A stretch of 64,000 nucleotides of DNA from an uncultured Desulfatitalea sp. (GTDB lineage Bacteria > Desulfobacterota > Desulfobacteria > Desulfobacterales > Desulfosarcinaceae), in contig CALMNL010000004.1 in the NCBI GenBank assembly GCA_937868765.1, positions 570,749 through 634,748 of the forward strand. Reading direction: 5' to 3'. Position 1 is the first letter of the stretch, and each line of letters begins with the position of its first letter. This document shows, piece by piece, positions 15,238 to 24,166 of the stretch. Position numbers and translations under genes: made by a program. The notes under the pieces are model-generated. The model worked only from the letters and a program-made list of their open reading frames with translations. It did no database searches and was not told where the DNA came from.

Positions 15238-17073
15238 TTGAACAGCGGCGGGCTGGCAAGAAAATCCATCGTTGTACTTATGCTTTTCTGCATCGGTTGC
15301 GCCACGCCCATCGGCACCCGCGATGTGGGCGTGCGTCAATCCTATGAACGCATCCATATTTCCGCCGTCAACGAGGACGGCTATAGCGCCGCCTCGGCCC
15401 TGGTGCTGCATCGCTTCTTTCTGGAAGAGGCCTTCAAACAAGACCCCGACAAGGTCATCGCGACGCTCCACGACAAGGCCTGCGAGGACGAGCGCCGCGA
15501 TCTGCTGTACACGCTGGCCGAGTTGAGCTATTTGAGCGGCGAAAAGGCCCTCCGACTGATCGATCCTGCCTCCCAGGAACAGGCCGGGCGATACTATCTG
15601 GCCTCAGCGGTCTATGCCTACCTTTATCTTTTGGGTACCCGCGGCGGAGACCCGCCCAACCCCTATGACCGCCGCTTTCGGGTGGCCTGCGACCTGTACA
15701 ATGCGGGCCTGGCCCAGGTGCTGGCCTTGCGCGAACAAGAGAGTAAATTCAAGGATGGGCCGCGCCAACTGCCTGTGGGCTCCATCTTCCTCGAACGCCG
15801 CATCGCCAAATTCCCCAATGCCCAGGAGGGCTTCGACGCTTTCATACCGGCCGACGAGCTCTCGGTCTACGGCCTGACGGTGCGCGACCGGCATCCCGGC
15901 CTGGGCACGCCCTTCATCGCCGTGGCCAAGAAGAGCCCCGACAGCCCGGTCACGCGCTCGGTGCCCGGAGCGCTGTTTCTGCGGGTGGAGGGCGATGTCC
16001 GGGATTTGCGCCAGGGCGGACGGGGCTTGATGGAATTGTACTCGGCCTACGAAGCCCGGGACGTGACGATCGACGGCAAAGCCGTGCCGCTGGAGTTCGA
16101 TTTTTCCGCGCAACTGGCCTATTCGCTCAACCAGCCGCTGTTGTGGCGGGCCGGGAGTCTGCAATTTTTCAGAGGCGAGGTCGTGCCCAGCGGCATCTAT
16201 CCCATGCAGCCCTACAGCCCGGGCCGCATCCCGGTGGTCTTCGTGCACGGCACCTTCAGCAGCCCGGTGTGGTGGGCCGAAATGTTCAACACGCTGCGCG
16301 CGGACCCGCACCTGTGGGAGAAGTATCAGTTCTGGTGCTACATCTATGACAGCAGCAAGCCCATCGTGCTTTCGGCCCTCCACCTGCGCGAATCCCTGAC
16401 CCAGACCGTTGCCAGCCTCGACCCCAAAGGCGAAGATCCGGCGCTGGCGCAAATGGTGGTGGTCGGCCACAGCCAGGGAGGGGTGCTGACCAAAATGACC
16501 GCCACGGATACCGGCGATGCGCTTGTGCGGGCCATCACCCAAAAAAAATACAAGGACTTCAAAAAACTGAAGCCCGAGGAACGGGAGATCGTGCAGCGCT
16601 ACCTGATTTACAAGCCGCTGCCGTTCGTGCGCCGCGTGGTCTTCATCTCGACCCCCCACCGCGGCAGCTATCTGGCCGGCCAGTGGGCACGCCGTCTGGC
16701 CCGAAGCATCGTCATGCTGCCCGCGGATCTGGTCCAAACCACTTCGGAGCTTTTTTCCACGGCCGAGAAGATCGGCATGAAGGCTGTGGCCGACGAATTC
16801 GGCACCAGCCTGGACAGCATGTCGCCCCAGAACCCCGGACTGCTGGCCCTGGCGGACATTCCCCTGGCGCCCGGCATCAAAGGGCACTCGATCATCGCCA
16901 TCGACGGCGACGAACAGCCGCCGGACGGGGCGGACGGCGTGGTCGCCTATAGCAGCGCCCATGTGGACTATGTCGAATCGGAATTCATCGTGCGCAGCGG
17001 CCACTCCTGCCAGGGCCATCCGCTGGTCATCGAAGAGGTGCGGCGCATCTTGCTGACCCACCTGAGCAGATAG
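15238..17073 (+). CDS. alpha/beta-hydrolase (lipase-like) lipoprotein
   Basis: About 611 residues. Start taken at TTG 15238, 8 bases after GGGGAG; TTG 15232 is too close to that site. The signal peptide ends in lipobox CIGC. Hydrolase features lie in the second half: oxyanion-region VVFVHGTFSSPVW, nucleophile elbow VVGHSQGG (Ser), an STPHRGS loop, and a C-terminal HVDYVESEFIVRSGHSCQGHP with the candidate catalytic His. The N-terminal ~280 residues are unassigned. Probably a surface or periplasmic lipase/esterase acting with the two preceding envelope genes. Confidence 0.82.
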   Translation: MNSGGLARKSIVVLMLFCIGCATPIGTRDVGVRQSYERIHISAVNEDGYSAASALVLHRFFLEEAFKQDPDKVIATLHDKACEDERRDLLYTLAELSYLSGEKALRLIDPASQEQAGRYYLASAVYAYLYLLGTRGGDPPNPYDRRFRVACDLYNAGLAQVLALREQESKFKDGPRQLPVGSIFLERRIAKFPNAQEGFDAFIPADELSVYGLTVRDRHPGLGTPFIAVAKKSPDSPVTRSVPGALFLRVEGDVRDLRQGGRGLMELYSAYEARDVTIDGKAVPLEFDFSAQLAYSLNQPLLWRAGSLQFFRGEVVPSGIYPMQPYSPGRIPVVFVHGTFSSPVWWAEMFNTLRADPHLWEKYQFWCYIYDSSKPIVLSALHLRESLTQTVASLDPKGEDPALAQMVVVGHSQGGVLTKMTATDTGDALVRAITQKKYKDFKKLKPEEREIVQRYLIYKPLPFVRRVVFISTPHRGSYLAGQWARRLARSIVMLPADLVQTTSELFSTAEKIGMKAVADEFGTSLDSMSPQNPGLLALADIPLAPGIKGHSIIAIDGDEQPPDGADGVVAYSSAHVDYVESEFIVRSGHSCQGHPLVIEEVRRILLTHLSR

Positions 17074-17091
17074 GAGCGCCGAAGGCGCATC

Positions 17092-17541
17092 CTATGCATC
17101 GGGATCGGATGAGGAGGGTTCGGAGTCCGAAGAAGAGGGTGCGGGAAACTTGAAGAAGGTGACCCCCTCCTGGCGCAGGGTCTCCTCCTCCTGGGGCGAA
17201 CTGACGCCCCGGATGTTGCGCGGTTCGGTCACGCCGTAGTGGATTTTCAGCGCTTCCTTGGCGAAATCGGTGCCCACGTTGTCGAAGTTGTGCTCCACGT
17301 AGTGCATGATGGCCCGGGCCATGATCTCCTGTTCGGAGGGCGTGCGCGGCTGGGGCGGCATGGCGGCCGGTTGCCTGGCGCCTTTGATGGCAAACATGGA
17401 GGGCAGCCGCGTTACATCGGTATGGCCGCAGACCGGACAGGCGATCAAGCTCTTGCGCTGTTGCCGCTCGAACGCTTTGGAATCCTCGAACCAGCCTTCG
17501 AAACGATGGCTGTTCGGGCACTGCAGGTCATAGGCAATCAT
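17092..17541 (-). CDS. DUF1178 family protein
   Basis: 149 residues. N-terminal zinc-ribbon-like part (MIAYDLQCPNSHRFEGWF, then CPVCGH), followed by the conserved MARAIMHYVEHNFDNVGTDFA and YGVTEPRNIRGVSS. This order is diagnostic of DUF1178, small cytoplasmic proteins of unknown function. The Ser/Asp-rich tail is unremarkable. Convergent with the lipase gene, 18 bp apart. Confidence 0.92.
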   Translation of the reverse strand: MIAYDLQCPNSHRFEGWFEDSKAFERQQRKSLIACPVCGHTDVTRLPSMFAIKGARQPAAMPPQPRTPSEQEIMARAIMHYVEHNFDNVGTDFAKEALKIHYGVTEPRNIRGVSSPQEEETLRQEGVTFFKFPAPSSSDSEPSSSDPDA

Positions 17542-17844
17542 CGTGCTTCATCCACCCCATTATCGCTGAAATTTGTTATAAAATAACACGTTCCCCCCCC
17601 TCTTCAAAGAAATTATTGACAGCCGCGCGTTTTTCATCAAAGAATACGCCCCGTTCCGCTTTGATCTGCCCTTTTGCGGAACAGCGCCCGCACAATCGCG
17701 CCCCTGGATGGGAATGCAGGCTTTCGAAATCAGGGTTTGAACTTTTTAAGGCGCGCCGATGCTCGACCGCCGACCTGCCCCCCTGCCTGAAAAGGGCATC
17801 CATCTGTAGGTCCGAGAATCTACACAGCCCAAGGGAGTATCTCG
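17542..17844. promoter_or_regulatory. AT-richer divergent intergenic region
   Basis: No gene. A TTGACA hexamer at 17616-17621 could be a -35 box for the downstream SH3 gene, with only a weak -10 (AAGAAT) beyond it. On the minus strand GATAAT in front of the DUF1178 gene could be a -10. Neither is firm. Confidence 0.3.
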
Positions 17845-18507
17845 ATGAAATTGACAGCTAAAACAGGACTCTGCCTTCTGCTGACCTTATGGATGGGCGT
17901 GGCCGCCGTTTCGGCCGAGAACCGCTTTGTCTCCGAAAGGTGCGAGATCGCCGTGCGCACCGGGCCGGCGCTGGACCGCAAAATCATCGCCCTGGTCCCC
18001 TCGGGCACCTCGGTGGAGATCATCAACGCCGGCGATGAGTGGTGCGAAATACGCCTGCCCAACGGCAAGGAGGGCTGGTCTTTGACCCGGGAGCTGAGCA
18101 CGGAGCTGCCCTCGGAGATCAAACTGGCACGCATGGAAAAGCGGCTCGAAGAAGCGCTGTCCCAGAGCAAAACGGCGCAGGAAAAAATGGGAGAAGTGGC
18201 CAGCGAGAGCAAAAACGTCAACGCCGAACTGGCCCAGACCAAGACGACCCTGGAAAAGACCGAAGCCGCCTACGAGGCGCTCAAGAAGGAGTCGGCCGAA
18301 TTTCTCAAATTCAAGGCCAACTACGATAAAAACCTCAAAGAGCTTAAAGAGGCCAAGGAACGCGCCGACAAGTTCGAAAGCGAGCTCAACCGCCTGGACA
18401 GCAGCCAGCTGACCGAAGGCTTTTTGTACGGCGGCGGGCTGGTGATTTTCGGATTCCTCGCCGGCTACATCCTCAAGCGCCCCAGGCGCCGGTCGCCGCT
18501 GATGTGA
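17845..18507 (+). CDS. SH3-domain / coiled-coil membrane protein (TIGR04211-like)
   Basis: 220 residues: signal peptide (cleavage near VSA-ENR), bacterial SH3 domain (CEIAVRTGPALDRKIIALVPSG, then EWCEIRLPNGKEGW), a long coiled coil (about 90-190, rich in Glu/Lys heptads), one membrane helix near the C-terminus (FLYGGGLVIFGFLAGYIL) and a basic tail. This layout matches the YgiM/TIGR04211 type, tethered to the inner membrane with the SH3 domain in the periplasm, probably contacting the cell wall. Confidence 0.87.
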   Translation: MKLTAKTGLCLLLTLWMGVAAVSAENRFVSERCEIAVRTGPALDRKIIALVPSGTSVEIINAGDEWCEIRLPNGKEGWSLTRELSTELPSEIKLARMEKRLEEALSQSKTAQEKMGEVASESKNVNAELAQTKTTLEKTEAAYEALKKESAEFLKFKANYDKNLKELKEAKERADKFESELNRLDSSQLTEGFLYGGGLVIFGFLAGYILKRPRRRSPLM

Positions 18508-18515
18508 ATGAGATC

Positions 18516-18614
18516 GGTTCAGGTTTTAGGTTTTAAGTTTTAGGTGATGGCTTCGATCCATATAGAAGCACGACACTTGAAACAGACAGCATACCTCAAC
18601 CTAAAACCTGAACC
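18516..18614. repeat. 17-bp perfect inverted repeat made of AACCTAAAACC-type units
   Basis: GGTTCAGGTTTTAGGTT (18516-18532) pairs with AACCTAAAACCTGAACC (18598-18614) across a 65-base loop. Further TTTTAGGT / ACCTAAAACC units lie next to each arm. It sits in the 144-bp gap before nadB. A short related string (TTTTTAGGTGTCAGGTTTTCAGG) occurs at 38927-38949, so the unit may be a dispersed intergenic repeat. Confidence 0.7.
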
Positions 18615-18651
18615 ATAAAACCTAAAACCTTTTAATATTATTATTAATACC

Positions 18652-20289
18652 GTGACTGACGTAAAAACTGACATACTGATCATCGGCAGCGGAGTGGCCG
18701 GGCTGATGTTCGCCCTCAAAGTGGCCGAGCATGGGACGGTGGCCCTGGTGACCAAGAAAGAGGCCATGGAGAGCAACACCAACCTGGCCCAGGGGGGCAT
18801 CGCCTCGGTCTTCGGCGAGCGGGACAGCTTCGACCTGCACATCCAGGACACCCTGGCCTCGGGCGACGGGCTGTGCAATGCCGACGTGGTGGATATGGTG
18901 GTCAAGGACGGCCCGGCACGCATCAACGAGCTGATCCAGATGGGCGTGCGCTTCAACCAGAGCAAGGCCGCGGGCGCCGATCGCCATCCGGCCTTGGACC
19001 TGGGCCGGGAGGGGGGGCACTCCCAGAACCGGATCGTGCACGCCCATGACCTGACCGGACGGGAGGTCGAGCAAGTGCTGCTGGACCTGGTGCGCAACCA
19101 TCCCAACATCCAGCTCCATGAAAATCACATCGCCATCGACCTCATCACCCAGTCCACGCGTATCAAGCGCGGCCTGGTGACCACCACCCACGAGGATTTC
19201 TGCTGCGGGGCCTATGTGCTCCAGCGCAGCACCAATCGGGTCAAGACCTTCGCGGCGCACATCACGCTGCTGGCCACCGGCGGCACGGGCAAGGTCTACC
19301 TTTACACCAGCAACCCGGACATCGCCACCGGCGACGGCATCGCCATGGCCTACCGCGCCGGGGCCACGGTGGCCAACCTGGAGTTCGTGCAGTTCCACCC
19401 CACCTGCCTCTACCATCCCCAGGCCAAAAATTTTCTGATCTCCGAAGCAGTGCGCGGCGAAGGCGGCATCCTCATCGATGCCGACGGCCGGGCCTTCATG
19501 CACGAGTACGATCCCCAGAAGGATCTGGCCTGCCGCGACGTGGTGGCCCGGGCCATCGACACCGAGCTCAAGAAGAGCGGCCACGACTCGGTCTTCCTGG
19601 ACATCACCCACCGGCCGGCCGACCTGATCCGGGAACGCTTCCCGAACATCCATGCCAAATGCCTGAGCCTGGGCATCGACATGACCAAAGACCCCATACC
19701 GGTGGTGCCGGCGGCCCACTACATGTGCGGCGGCGTGGTCACCGATATGCACGGCCGCACCGACATCCAGAACCTCTTCGCCGTGGGCGAGACGGCCTGC
19801 ACCGGCCTGCACGGCGCCAACCGCCTGGCCAGCAACTCGCTGCTCGAAGCCCTGGTCTATGCCGAAGCCGCATCCAGAGAGGCCATCGCCCTGCTCAAAT
19901 CCAACGTCTTCAACCCCCTGCCCCAACCGCCGGCCTGGGACGACGTGGGCACCACCGACAGCGACGAAATGATCGTGGTGACCCACAACTGGGACGAAAT
20001 CCGGCGGCTCATGTGGAACTACGTGGGCATCGTGCGCTCGGACAAACGCCTGGAGCGCGCCCAGCGCCGCATCGAAACCATCCAGAACGAAATCCACGAT
20101 TACTACTGGCACTTCAAGGTGGTGCCCGATCTCATCGAACTGCGCAACATCGCCATCGTGGCCGAACTGATCATCAAGTGCGCCCGGCACCGCAAGGAGA
20201 GCCGGGGCCTGCACTACAACCTGCAATACCCCCAGCACGACGCCCGCTGGCTCAAGGACACGATTCTGCGGCGGCCCTTCGTGGGCTGA
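18652..20289 (+). CDS. nadB: L-aspartate oxidase
   Basis: Flavoprotein of 545 residues that oxidises aspartate to iminoaspartate, the first step of NAD synthesis. FAD-binding GSGVAGL at 13-19, NLAQGGIASVFGE near 43-55, substrate region FVQFHPTCLYHP near 245, and the NadB signature AAHYMCGGVVTD followed by GLHGANRLASNSLLEALV. These separate it from SdhA/FrdA. GTG start at 18652; no clear ribosome site is visible in the repeat-rich leader. nadA and nadC are not nearby. Confidence 0.95.
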   Translation: MTDVKTDILIIGSGVAGLMFALKVAEHGTVALVTKKEAMESNTNLAQGGIASVFGERDSFDLHIQDTLASGDGLCNADVVDMVVKDGPARINELIQMGVRFNQSKAAGADRHPALDLGREGGHSQNRIVHAHDLTGREVEQVLLDLVRNHPNIQLHENHIAIDLITQSTRIKRGLVTTTHEDFCCGAYVLQRSTNRVKTFAAHITLLATGGTGKVYLYTSNPDIATGDGIAMAYRAGATVANLEFVQFHPTCLYHPQAKNFLISEAVRGEGGILIDADGRAFMHEYDPQKDLACRDVVARAIDTELKKSGHDSVFLDITHRPADLIRERFPNIHAKCLSLGIDMTKDPIPVVPAAHYMCGGVVTDMHGRTDIQNLFAVGETACTGLHGANRLASNSLLEALVYAEAASREAIALLKSNVFNPLPQPPAWDDVGTTDSDEMIVVTHNWDEIRRLMWNYVGIVRSDKRLERAQRRIETIQNEIHDYYWHFKVVPDLIELRNIAIVAELIIKCARHRKESRGLHYNLQYPQHDARWLKDTILRRPFVG

Positions 20290-20453
20290 GGTGCTTGGCG
20301 CCGATGGAACGTAACTCGGCGCCCGGCCTTAAAATTTTGTTCTTCCTCTTGAATTGCGGCCCTTCCCATATTATCGTGGCAGGCATTACGCGGAAGTAAT
20401 CCTGACGCGACGTCACCCCTTTCCAACCAACCATTTTCTACGGAGGCCAATCG

Positions 20454-21272
20454 ATGAAAAGAACCCCTTTGTTTGCAGTATTGTTGTGGTTCGTGGCACT
20501 GGCCGTGGGCTGCGCCAACCTGACCGCGGCCGGTAAGCCCTCGCCCACCCTCGACCGGATTCAAAAACGCGGATCGGTCATCGTCGGCACCGCCGCCAAC
20601 ATGCCGCCGTTGAACATGATGACCAAAAAGGGGGTTCCCGCAGGGCTCGACATCGACCTGGCCCAGTACATCGCCAGCGCCATGGGGGTCCAACTGCAGC
20701 TGGTCACCAAGGATTTCCCCGACCTGCTGCCCGCCCTGGAGGCCGGTCAGGTGGACATGATCATCTCCGGCATGACCATCACCCCCGAGCGCAACCTCAA
20801 GGTCGCCTTCGCCGGGCCCTACCACGTCACCGGCAAGGCCTTCCTGACCAAGAACAAGGCGCTGGCCAAAGCCAAGGATCTGGCCGCACTCGACTCCGGC
20901 ACCTTTACGTTTGCCGCCCTGGCCGGCTCGACCAGCGAAACCCTCATCAAAGGATCCATGCCCAAGGCGACCTTCATACCGGTGAAAAACTACGATGAAG
21001 CCGTGGCCCTGGTGCTGAGCAACAAGGCCGATGCCCTGATCAGCGACTACCATGCCTGCCTGCTGGCCCTGGTGCGCAACCCCAAGAAGGGGCTGGTCAC
21101 CCTGATCACCCCGTTTACCTATGAGCCCTTGGGCATCGCCCTGCCCGCCGGAGATGTCCAGCTGCTCAACTGGACCACCAATTTCATCAACACCATGGCC
21201 GCCTCGGGAGAACTCACCAACCTGAAGCTCAAGTGGCTCGAGAAGACCGACTGGATCAACGAACTGCCCTGA
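20454..21272 (+). CDS. family 3 solute-binding lipoprotein
   Basis: 272 residues: lipobox AVGC (Cys 20), then a complete type II periplasmic binding fold, with RGSVIVGTAANMPPLNM, GLDIDLAQYIASAMG, DMIISGMTITPERN, an AALAGSTSETLI hinge and ADALISDYHACL. Typical of amino-acid or polar-solute ABC importers. No permease or ATPase is adjacent, so it may deliver to a distant transporter or act as a sensor protein. Ribosome site GGAGG. Confidence 0.88.
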   Translation: MKRTPLFAVLLWFVALAVGCANLTAAGKPSPTLDRIQKRGSVIVGTAANMPPLNMMTKKGVPAGLDIDLAQYIASAMGVQLQLVTKDFPDLLPALEAGQVDMIISGMTITPERNLKVAFAGPYHVTGKAFLTKNKALAKAKDLAALDSGTFTFAALAGSTSETLIKGSMPKATFIPVKNYDEAVALVLSNKADALISDYHACLLALVRNPKKGLVTLITPFTYEPLGIALPAGDVQLLNWTTNFINTMAASGELTNLKLKWLEKTDWINELP

Positions 21273-21359
21273 ACCGGGTGTTAAGAGTGAAACTGTCATG
21301 GCCGCCGCCGAGTGGGAACGATGCCGCCCCCTGGCGGCGGACGCTATTGAGATAGGACG

Positions 21360-22823
21360 ATGAAAACAAGATTCGAATTCTTCAAAAGACTCCTTTTGCT
21401 GACCGCCGGCATGGCGCTGCTGATCGGCTGCGGCGGCCCGGCCCTGCAAGTGGCGCCGGTGGATCCCACCGGGAATCCTACCCTCCTGATCCGCCGTTTG
21501 GGTCAGGAGATCGCCGCGGCCAGAGAAGATGGGCTGGATGTCTTGTCGCCCACCTGGTTCCGCAAGGCCGAGCAGTCCCATGCCCAGGCCCGGAAAGACC
21601 TGGCGCAGGGAGCCGCCGCCGACGCCATCCTCGAAAAGATCGCCCGGGGCCGGGCCGAATTGCAGCAGGCCGGCGTGGTGGCCATCCGCTGTCGGGACCA
21701 GCTGGAGGAAACCATTCAAAGCCGGGAGGCGGCCCGGGCGGTCAATGCCCAGCAATTCGGCGGGGCCTACACCTCGGCGGAAGAAAATTTCCTGAAGCTC
21801 ACCCGGGCGCTGGAAGATGGCGAATTTGCCTATGCCCGCCAGAACCGCAAAGCGGTGACCGAAGCGTTTCGGGCCCTGGAACTGCGCGCCATCGATCACG
21901 CGGCCCTGGGCGATGTGCGCGCCCTGCTGACCCAGGCCGAGCAGAGCAACGTCCACCGGGACGCGCCCAAAGCCTATGCCCAGGCCCGGGAGGCCCTGGC
22001 CCAGGCCGAAGCCTGCGTCGCAACCAACCGCTACGACCAAGGCGAGATCCGCCAGAAGGCCGACACCGCGCGTTTCATGGCCCAGCGGGCTTTCACCCTC
22101 GCCCGGGCCAGCCGCAAGATCGATGAAATGAAACCCGAAGAGATCGCCCTGTGGATCGAAGGCTTCTTCTCCGAATCCACCACCCGGCTCAAACTGGAAG
22201 ACCAACGGAATCGATCCTTTGAGCAGCAGCAGGAGGCGATCCTGGCCGCCATCAGCGCCCTGCAGGGCGAACAGGCGGGCGCAAGGGAAAAGGAAGCGAC
22301 CATCCAGAAGCTGATGAACCGCCTGGCGGAACTGGAGGGCAGTTCCCAGCAGATCCGCTACGATGCGGCCCAGTTGGCCGCCGACAAGCGCTTCAACGAG
22401 ACCTTTACCCAGGTACAGGAGTACTTCACGCCCCAGGAGGCGGAAGTCTACAAACAGAAGAACCAGCTGGTCATCCGGCTCAAAGGCATGAAGTACGGAG
22501 TGGGCAAGTCGGAGATCACCCCCGACAACTACGACCTGCTGGCCAAAGTCCAGCAGGCCATTCGCGCCTTCGGCAAGCCTACGGTGGTGGTCGAGGGCCA
22601 TACCGACGCCACCGGCTCGGCGGCCAAGAACGAGGCCCTTTCCCGCAGCCGGGCCGAGGCCGTACGCCAGTATCTGATCGCCAACTACACCGTCCAGGCC
22701 GACCGGATCACGGCCATGGGCTACGGGTTCGCCCGACCGATCGCCTCCAACCAGACCGCCGAAGGCCGCGCCCAGAACCGGCGCATCGACGTGATCATCC
22801 AGCCCCAAAAACCGGGTCGCTGA
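21360..22823 (+). CDS. OmpA-family lipoprotein with DUF4398-like region
   Basis: 487 residues. Lipobox LIGC (Cys 22); an Ala/Gln/Glu-rich helical middle (about 40-320) resembling DUF4398, with repeated AxxxLAQAxA heptads; and a C-terminal OmpA peptidoglycan-binding domain (VVEGHTDATGSAAKNEALS, then ARPIASNQTAEGRAQNRRIDVII). Anchors the outer membrane to peptidoglycan. The 3' end overlaps the convergent modC gene by 29 bp. The 87-bp gap before it contains a GC-rich inverted repeat (CCGCCGCC / GGCGGCGG) without a T-run. Confidence 0.9.
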   Translation: MKTRFEFFKRLLLLTAGMALLIGCGGPALQVAPVDPTGNPTLLIRRLGQEIAAAREDGLDVLSPTWFRKAEQSHAQARKDLAQGAAADAILEKIARGRAELQQAGVVAIRCRDQLEETIQSREAARAVNAQQFGGAYTSAEENFLKLTRALEDGEFAYARQNRKAVTEAFRALELRAIDHAALGDVRALLTQAEQSNVHRDAPKAYAQAREALAQAEACVATNRYDQGEIRQKADTARFMAQRAFTLARASRKIDEMKPEEIALWIEGFFSESTTRLKLEDQRNRSFEQQQEAILAAISALQGEQAGAREKEATIQKLMNRLAELEGSSQQIRYDAAQLAADKRFNETFTQVQEYFTPQEAEVYKQKNQLVIRLKGMKYGVGKSEITPDNYDLLAKVQQAIRAFGKPTVVVEGHTDATGSAAKNEALSRSRAEAVRQYLIANYTVQADRITAMGYGFARPIASNQTAEGRAQNRRIDVIIQPQKPGR

Positions 22824-23460
22824 TCGCCTGCACCCGCCCACCGCCCAGCACCACCATGCGCGCGGCCAGCTGGGCGATCTCGTCCAGGGCGTGACTGACG
22901 TAGAGAATGGGGATGGCGAATTCGCGGCCCAGGCGCTGGATGAAGGGAAGTACTTCGGCCTTGCGGGCTGCGTCCAGGGAGGCCAGGGGCTCGTCCATGA
23001 GCAGCAGGGCCGGGCTGGTCAGCAGGGCGCGGCCGATGGCCACCCGCTGCTTTTCTCCGCCGGAAAGTCCGGCCGGCCGGCGCTGGAGCAGATGGCCGAT
23101 GCCCAGCAGGGCCACCACGGCATCGAAGGTCACGAAGCGCCGGTGCGGCGGGGTGCGGCGCATGCCGTAGACCAGGTTGGCGCGCACCGAAAGGTGGGGA
23201 AAGAGGCGTCCGTCCTGGAAGACGCAGCCGACGCGACGCCGTTCGGGCGGAAGGTCGATCCCCCGGGCCGAGTCGAAGAGGCACAGGCCGTTCACGGTGA
23301 TCAGGCCGGCATCGGGTTTGACCAGGCCGGCCACCATCTGGACCACCGAAGTCTTGCCGGCGCCCGATGGCCCGAACAGCGCCGTGACGCCGGTGGACGC
23401 CCCCTTGAAGGCCACCGTCACCTGGAAATCACCCTGCTTGCGGCGCACGTCGATCCGCAT
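22795..23460 (-). CDS. modC: molybdate ABC transporter ATP-binding protein, short form
   Basis: 221 residues. Walker A GPSGAGKTS near 30, Q-loop VFQDGRLFPHLSV, signature LSGGEKQRVAIGRAL, Walker B LLLMDEPLASLD, and switch His in YVSHALDE. Standard ModC is ~350 residues with a C-terminal Mop domain; this one stops after the ATPase core, so the molybdate-binding regulatory domain is absent. It ends inside the OmpA gene. Third gene of modABC, 4 bp after modB. Confidence 0.9.
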   Translation of the reverse strand: MRIDVRRKQGDFQVTVAFKGASTGVTALFGPSGAGKTSVVQMVAGLVKPDAGLITVNGLCLFDSARGIDLPPERRRVGCVFQDGRLFPHLSVRANLVYGMRRTPPHRRFVTFDAVVALLGIGHLLQRRPAGLSGGEKQRVAIGRALLTSPALLLMDEPLASLDAARKAEVLPFIQRLGREFAIPILYVSHALDEIAQLAARMVVLGGGRVQAISDPVFGAG

Positions 23461-23464
23461 GGCC

Positions 23465-24166
23465 TCAGCCCCTCACCAGGGCGGCAAACCGCCGCGAGAG
23501 CACCTCCGAACCCACCAGGGCCGCCATGGCGACCAGCACCGAGAGCAGACACAACCGCATGGCCCCCGATTCGCCGTCCGGCACCTGGGTCAGGGAGTAG
23601 AGCGCCAGGGGCAGGGTCTGGGTGCGGCCCGGGATGTTGGAGACAAAGGTGATGGTCGCGCCGAATTCGCCCAGGCTGCGGGCAAAGGCCAGGATGGCCC
23701 CGGTGATGATGCCGGGCGTCATGAGCGGCAGCGTCACGGTGAAAAAGACCCGAAAGGGACCGGCCCCCAGGGTACGCGCCGCCGCCTCCAGCCCCGGGTC
23801 GACGTTCTCCAGGGAGAGCCGCACCGCGCGCACCATCAGCGGAAAGGCCATGACCGCCGCGGCCAGGGCCGCCCCTTTCCAGTCGAAGGCCACCACCACC
23901 CCCAGGTAGCGCTCCAGCAGGCTGCCGATGGGGCCATTGCGGCCCATCAGCACCAGCAGCAGATAGCCGATCACCACCGGCGGCAGGACCAGGGGCAGGT
24001 GCACCAGGCCGACCAGCAGGTTTTTGCCCCTAAAATGGGTGCGCGCCAGGACCCACGCGGTCAGAATGCCCGCCGGCAGGCTGACGGCCACGGCCCAGCT
24101 CGAAACCCACAGGCTCAGGCGCAGGGCCGCCAGTTCCGCCGGCGTCAGATGCAAGAACGCCATCAA
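23465..24166 (-). CDS. modB: molybdate ABC transporter permease
   Basis: 233 residues with five or six membrane helices. The ABC-importer EAA loop is seen as LEAAARTLGAGPFRVFFTVTLPLMTPG. Length and helix pattern agree with ModB. Start overlaps the end of modA by 4 bases (ATGA). Confidence 0.92.
   Translation of the reverse strand: MMAFLHLTPAELAALRLSLWVSSWAVAVSLPAGILTAWVLARTHFRGKNLLVGLVHLPLVLPPVVIGYLLLVLMGRNGPIGSLLERYLGVVVAFDWKGAALAAAVMAFPLMVRAVRLSLENVDPGLEAAARTLGAGPFRVFFTVTLPLMTPGIITGAILAFARSLGEFGATITFVSNIPGRTQTLPLALYSLTQVPDGESGAMRLCLLSVLVAMAALVGSEVLSRRFAALVRG

Noticed and set aside
15604-17061. 485-codon minus-strand frame under the lipase gene
   Set aside because: Antisense shadow; the plus strand has a lipobox and a hydrolase motif.
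20214-22841. 875-codon open frame on the minus strand
   Set aside because: It lies opposite the solute-binding and OmpA genes, which have signal peptides and known domains. Its Gly/Gln/His-rich composition is typical of antisense frames in GC-rich DNA.
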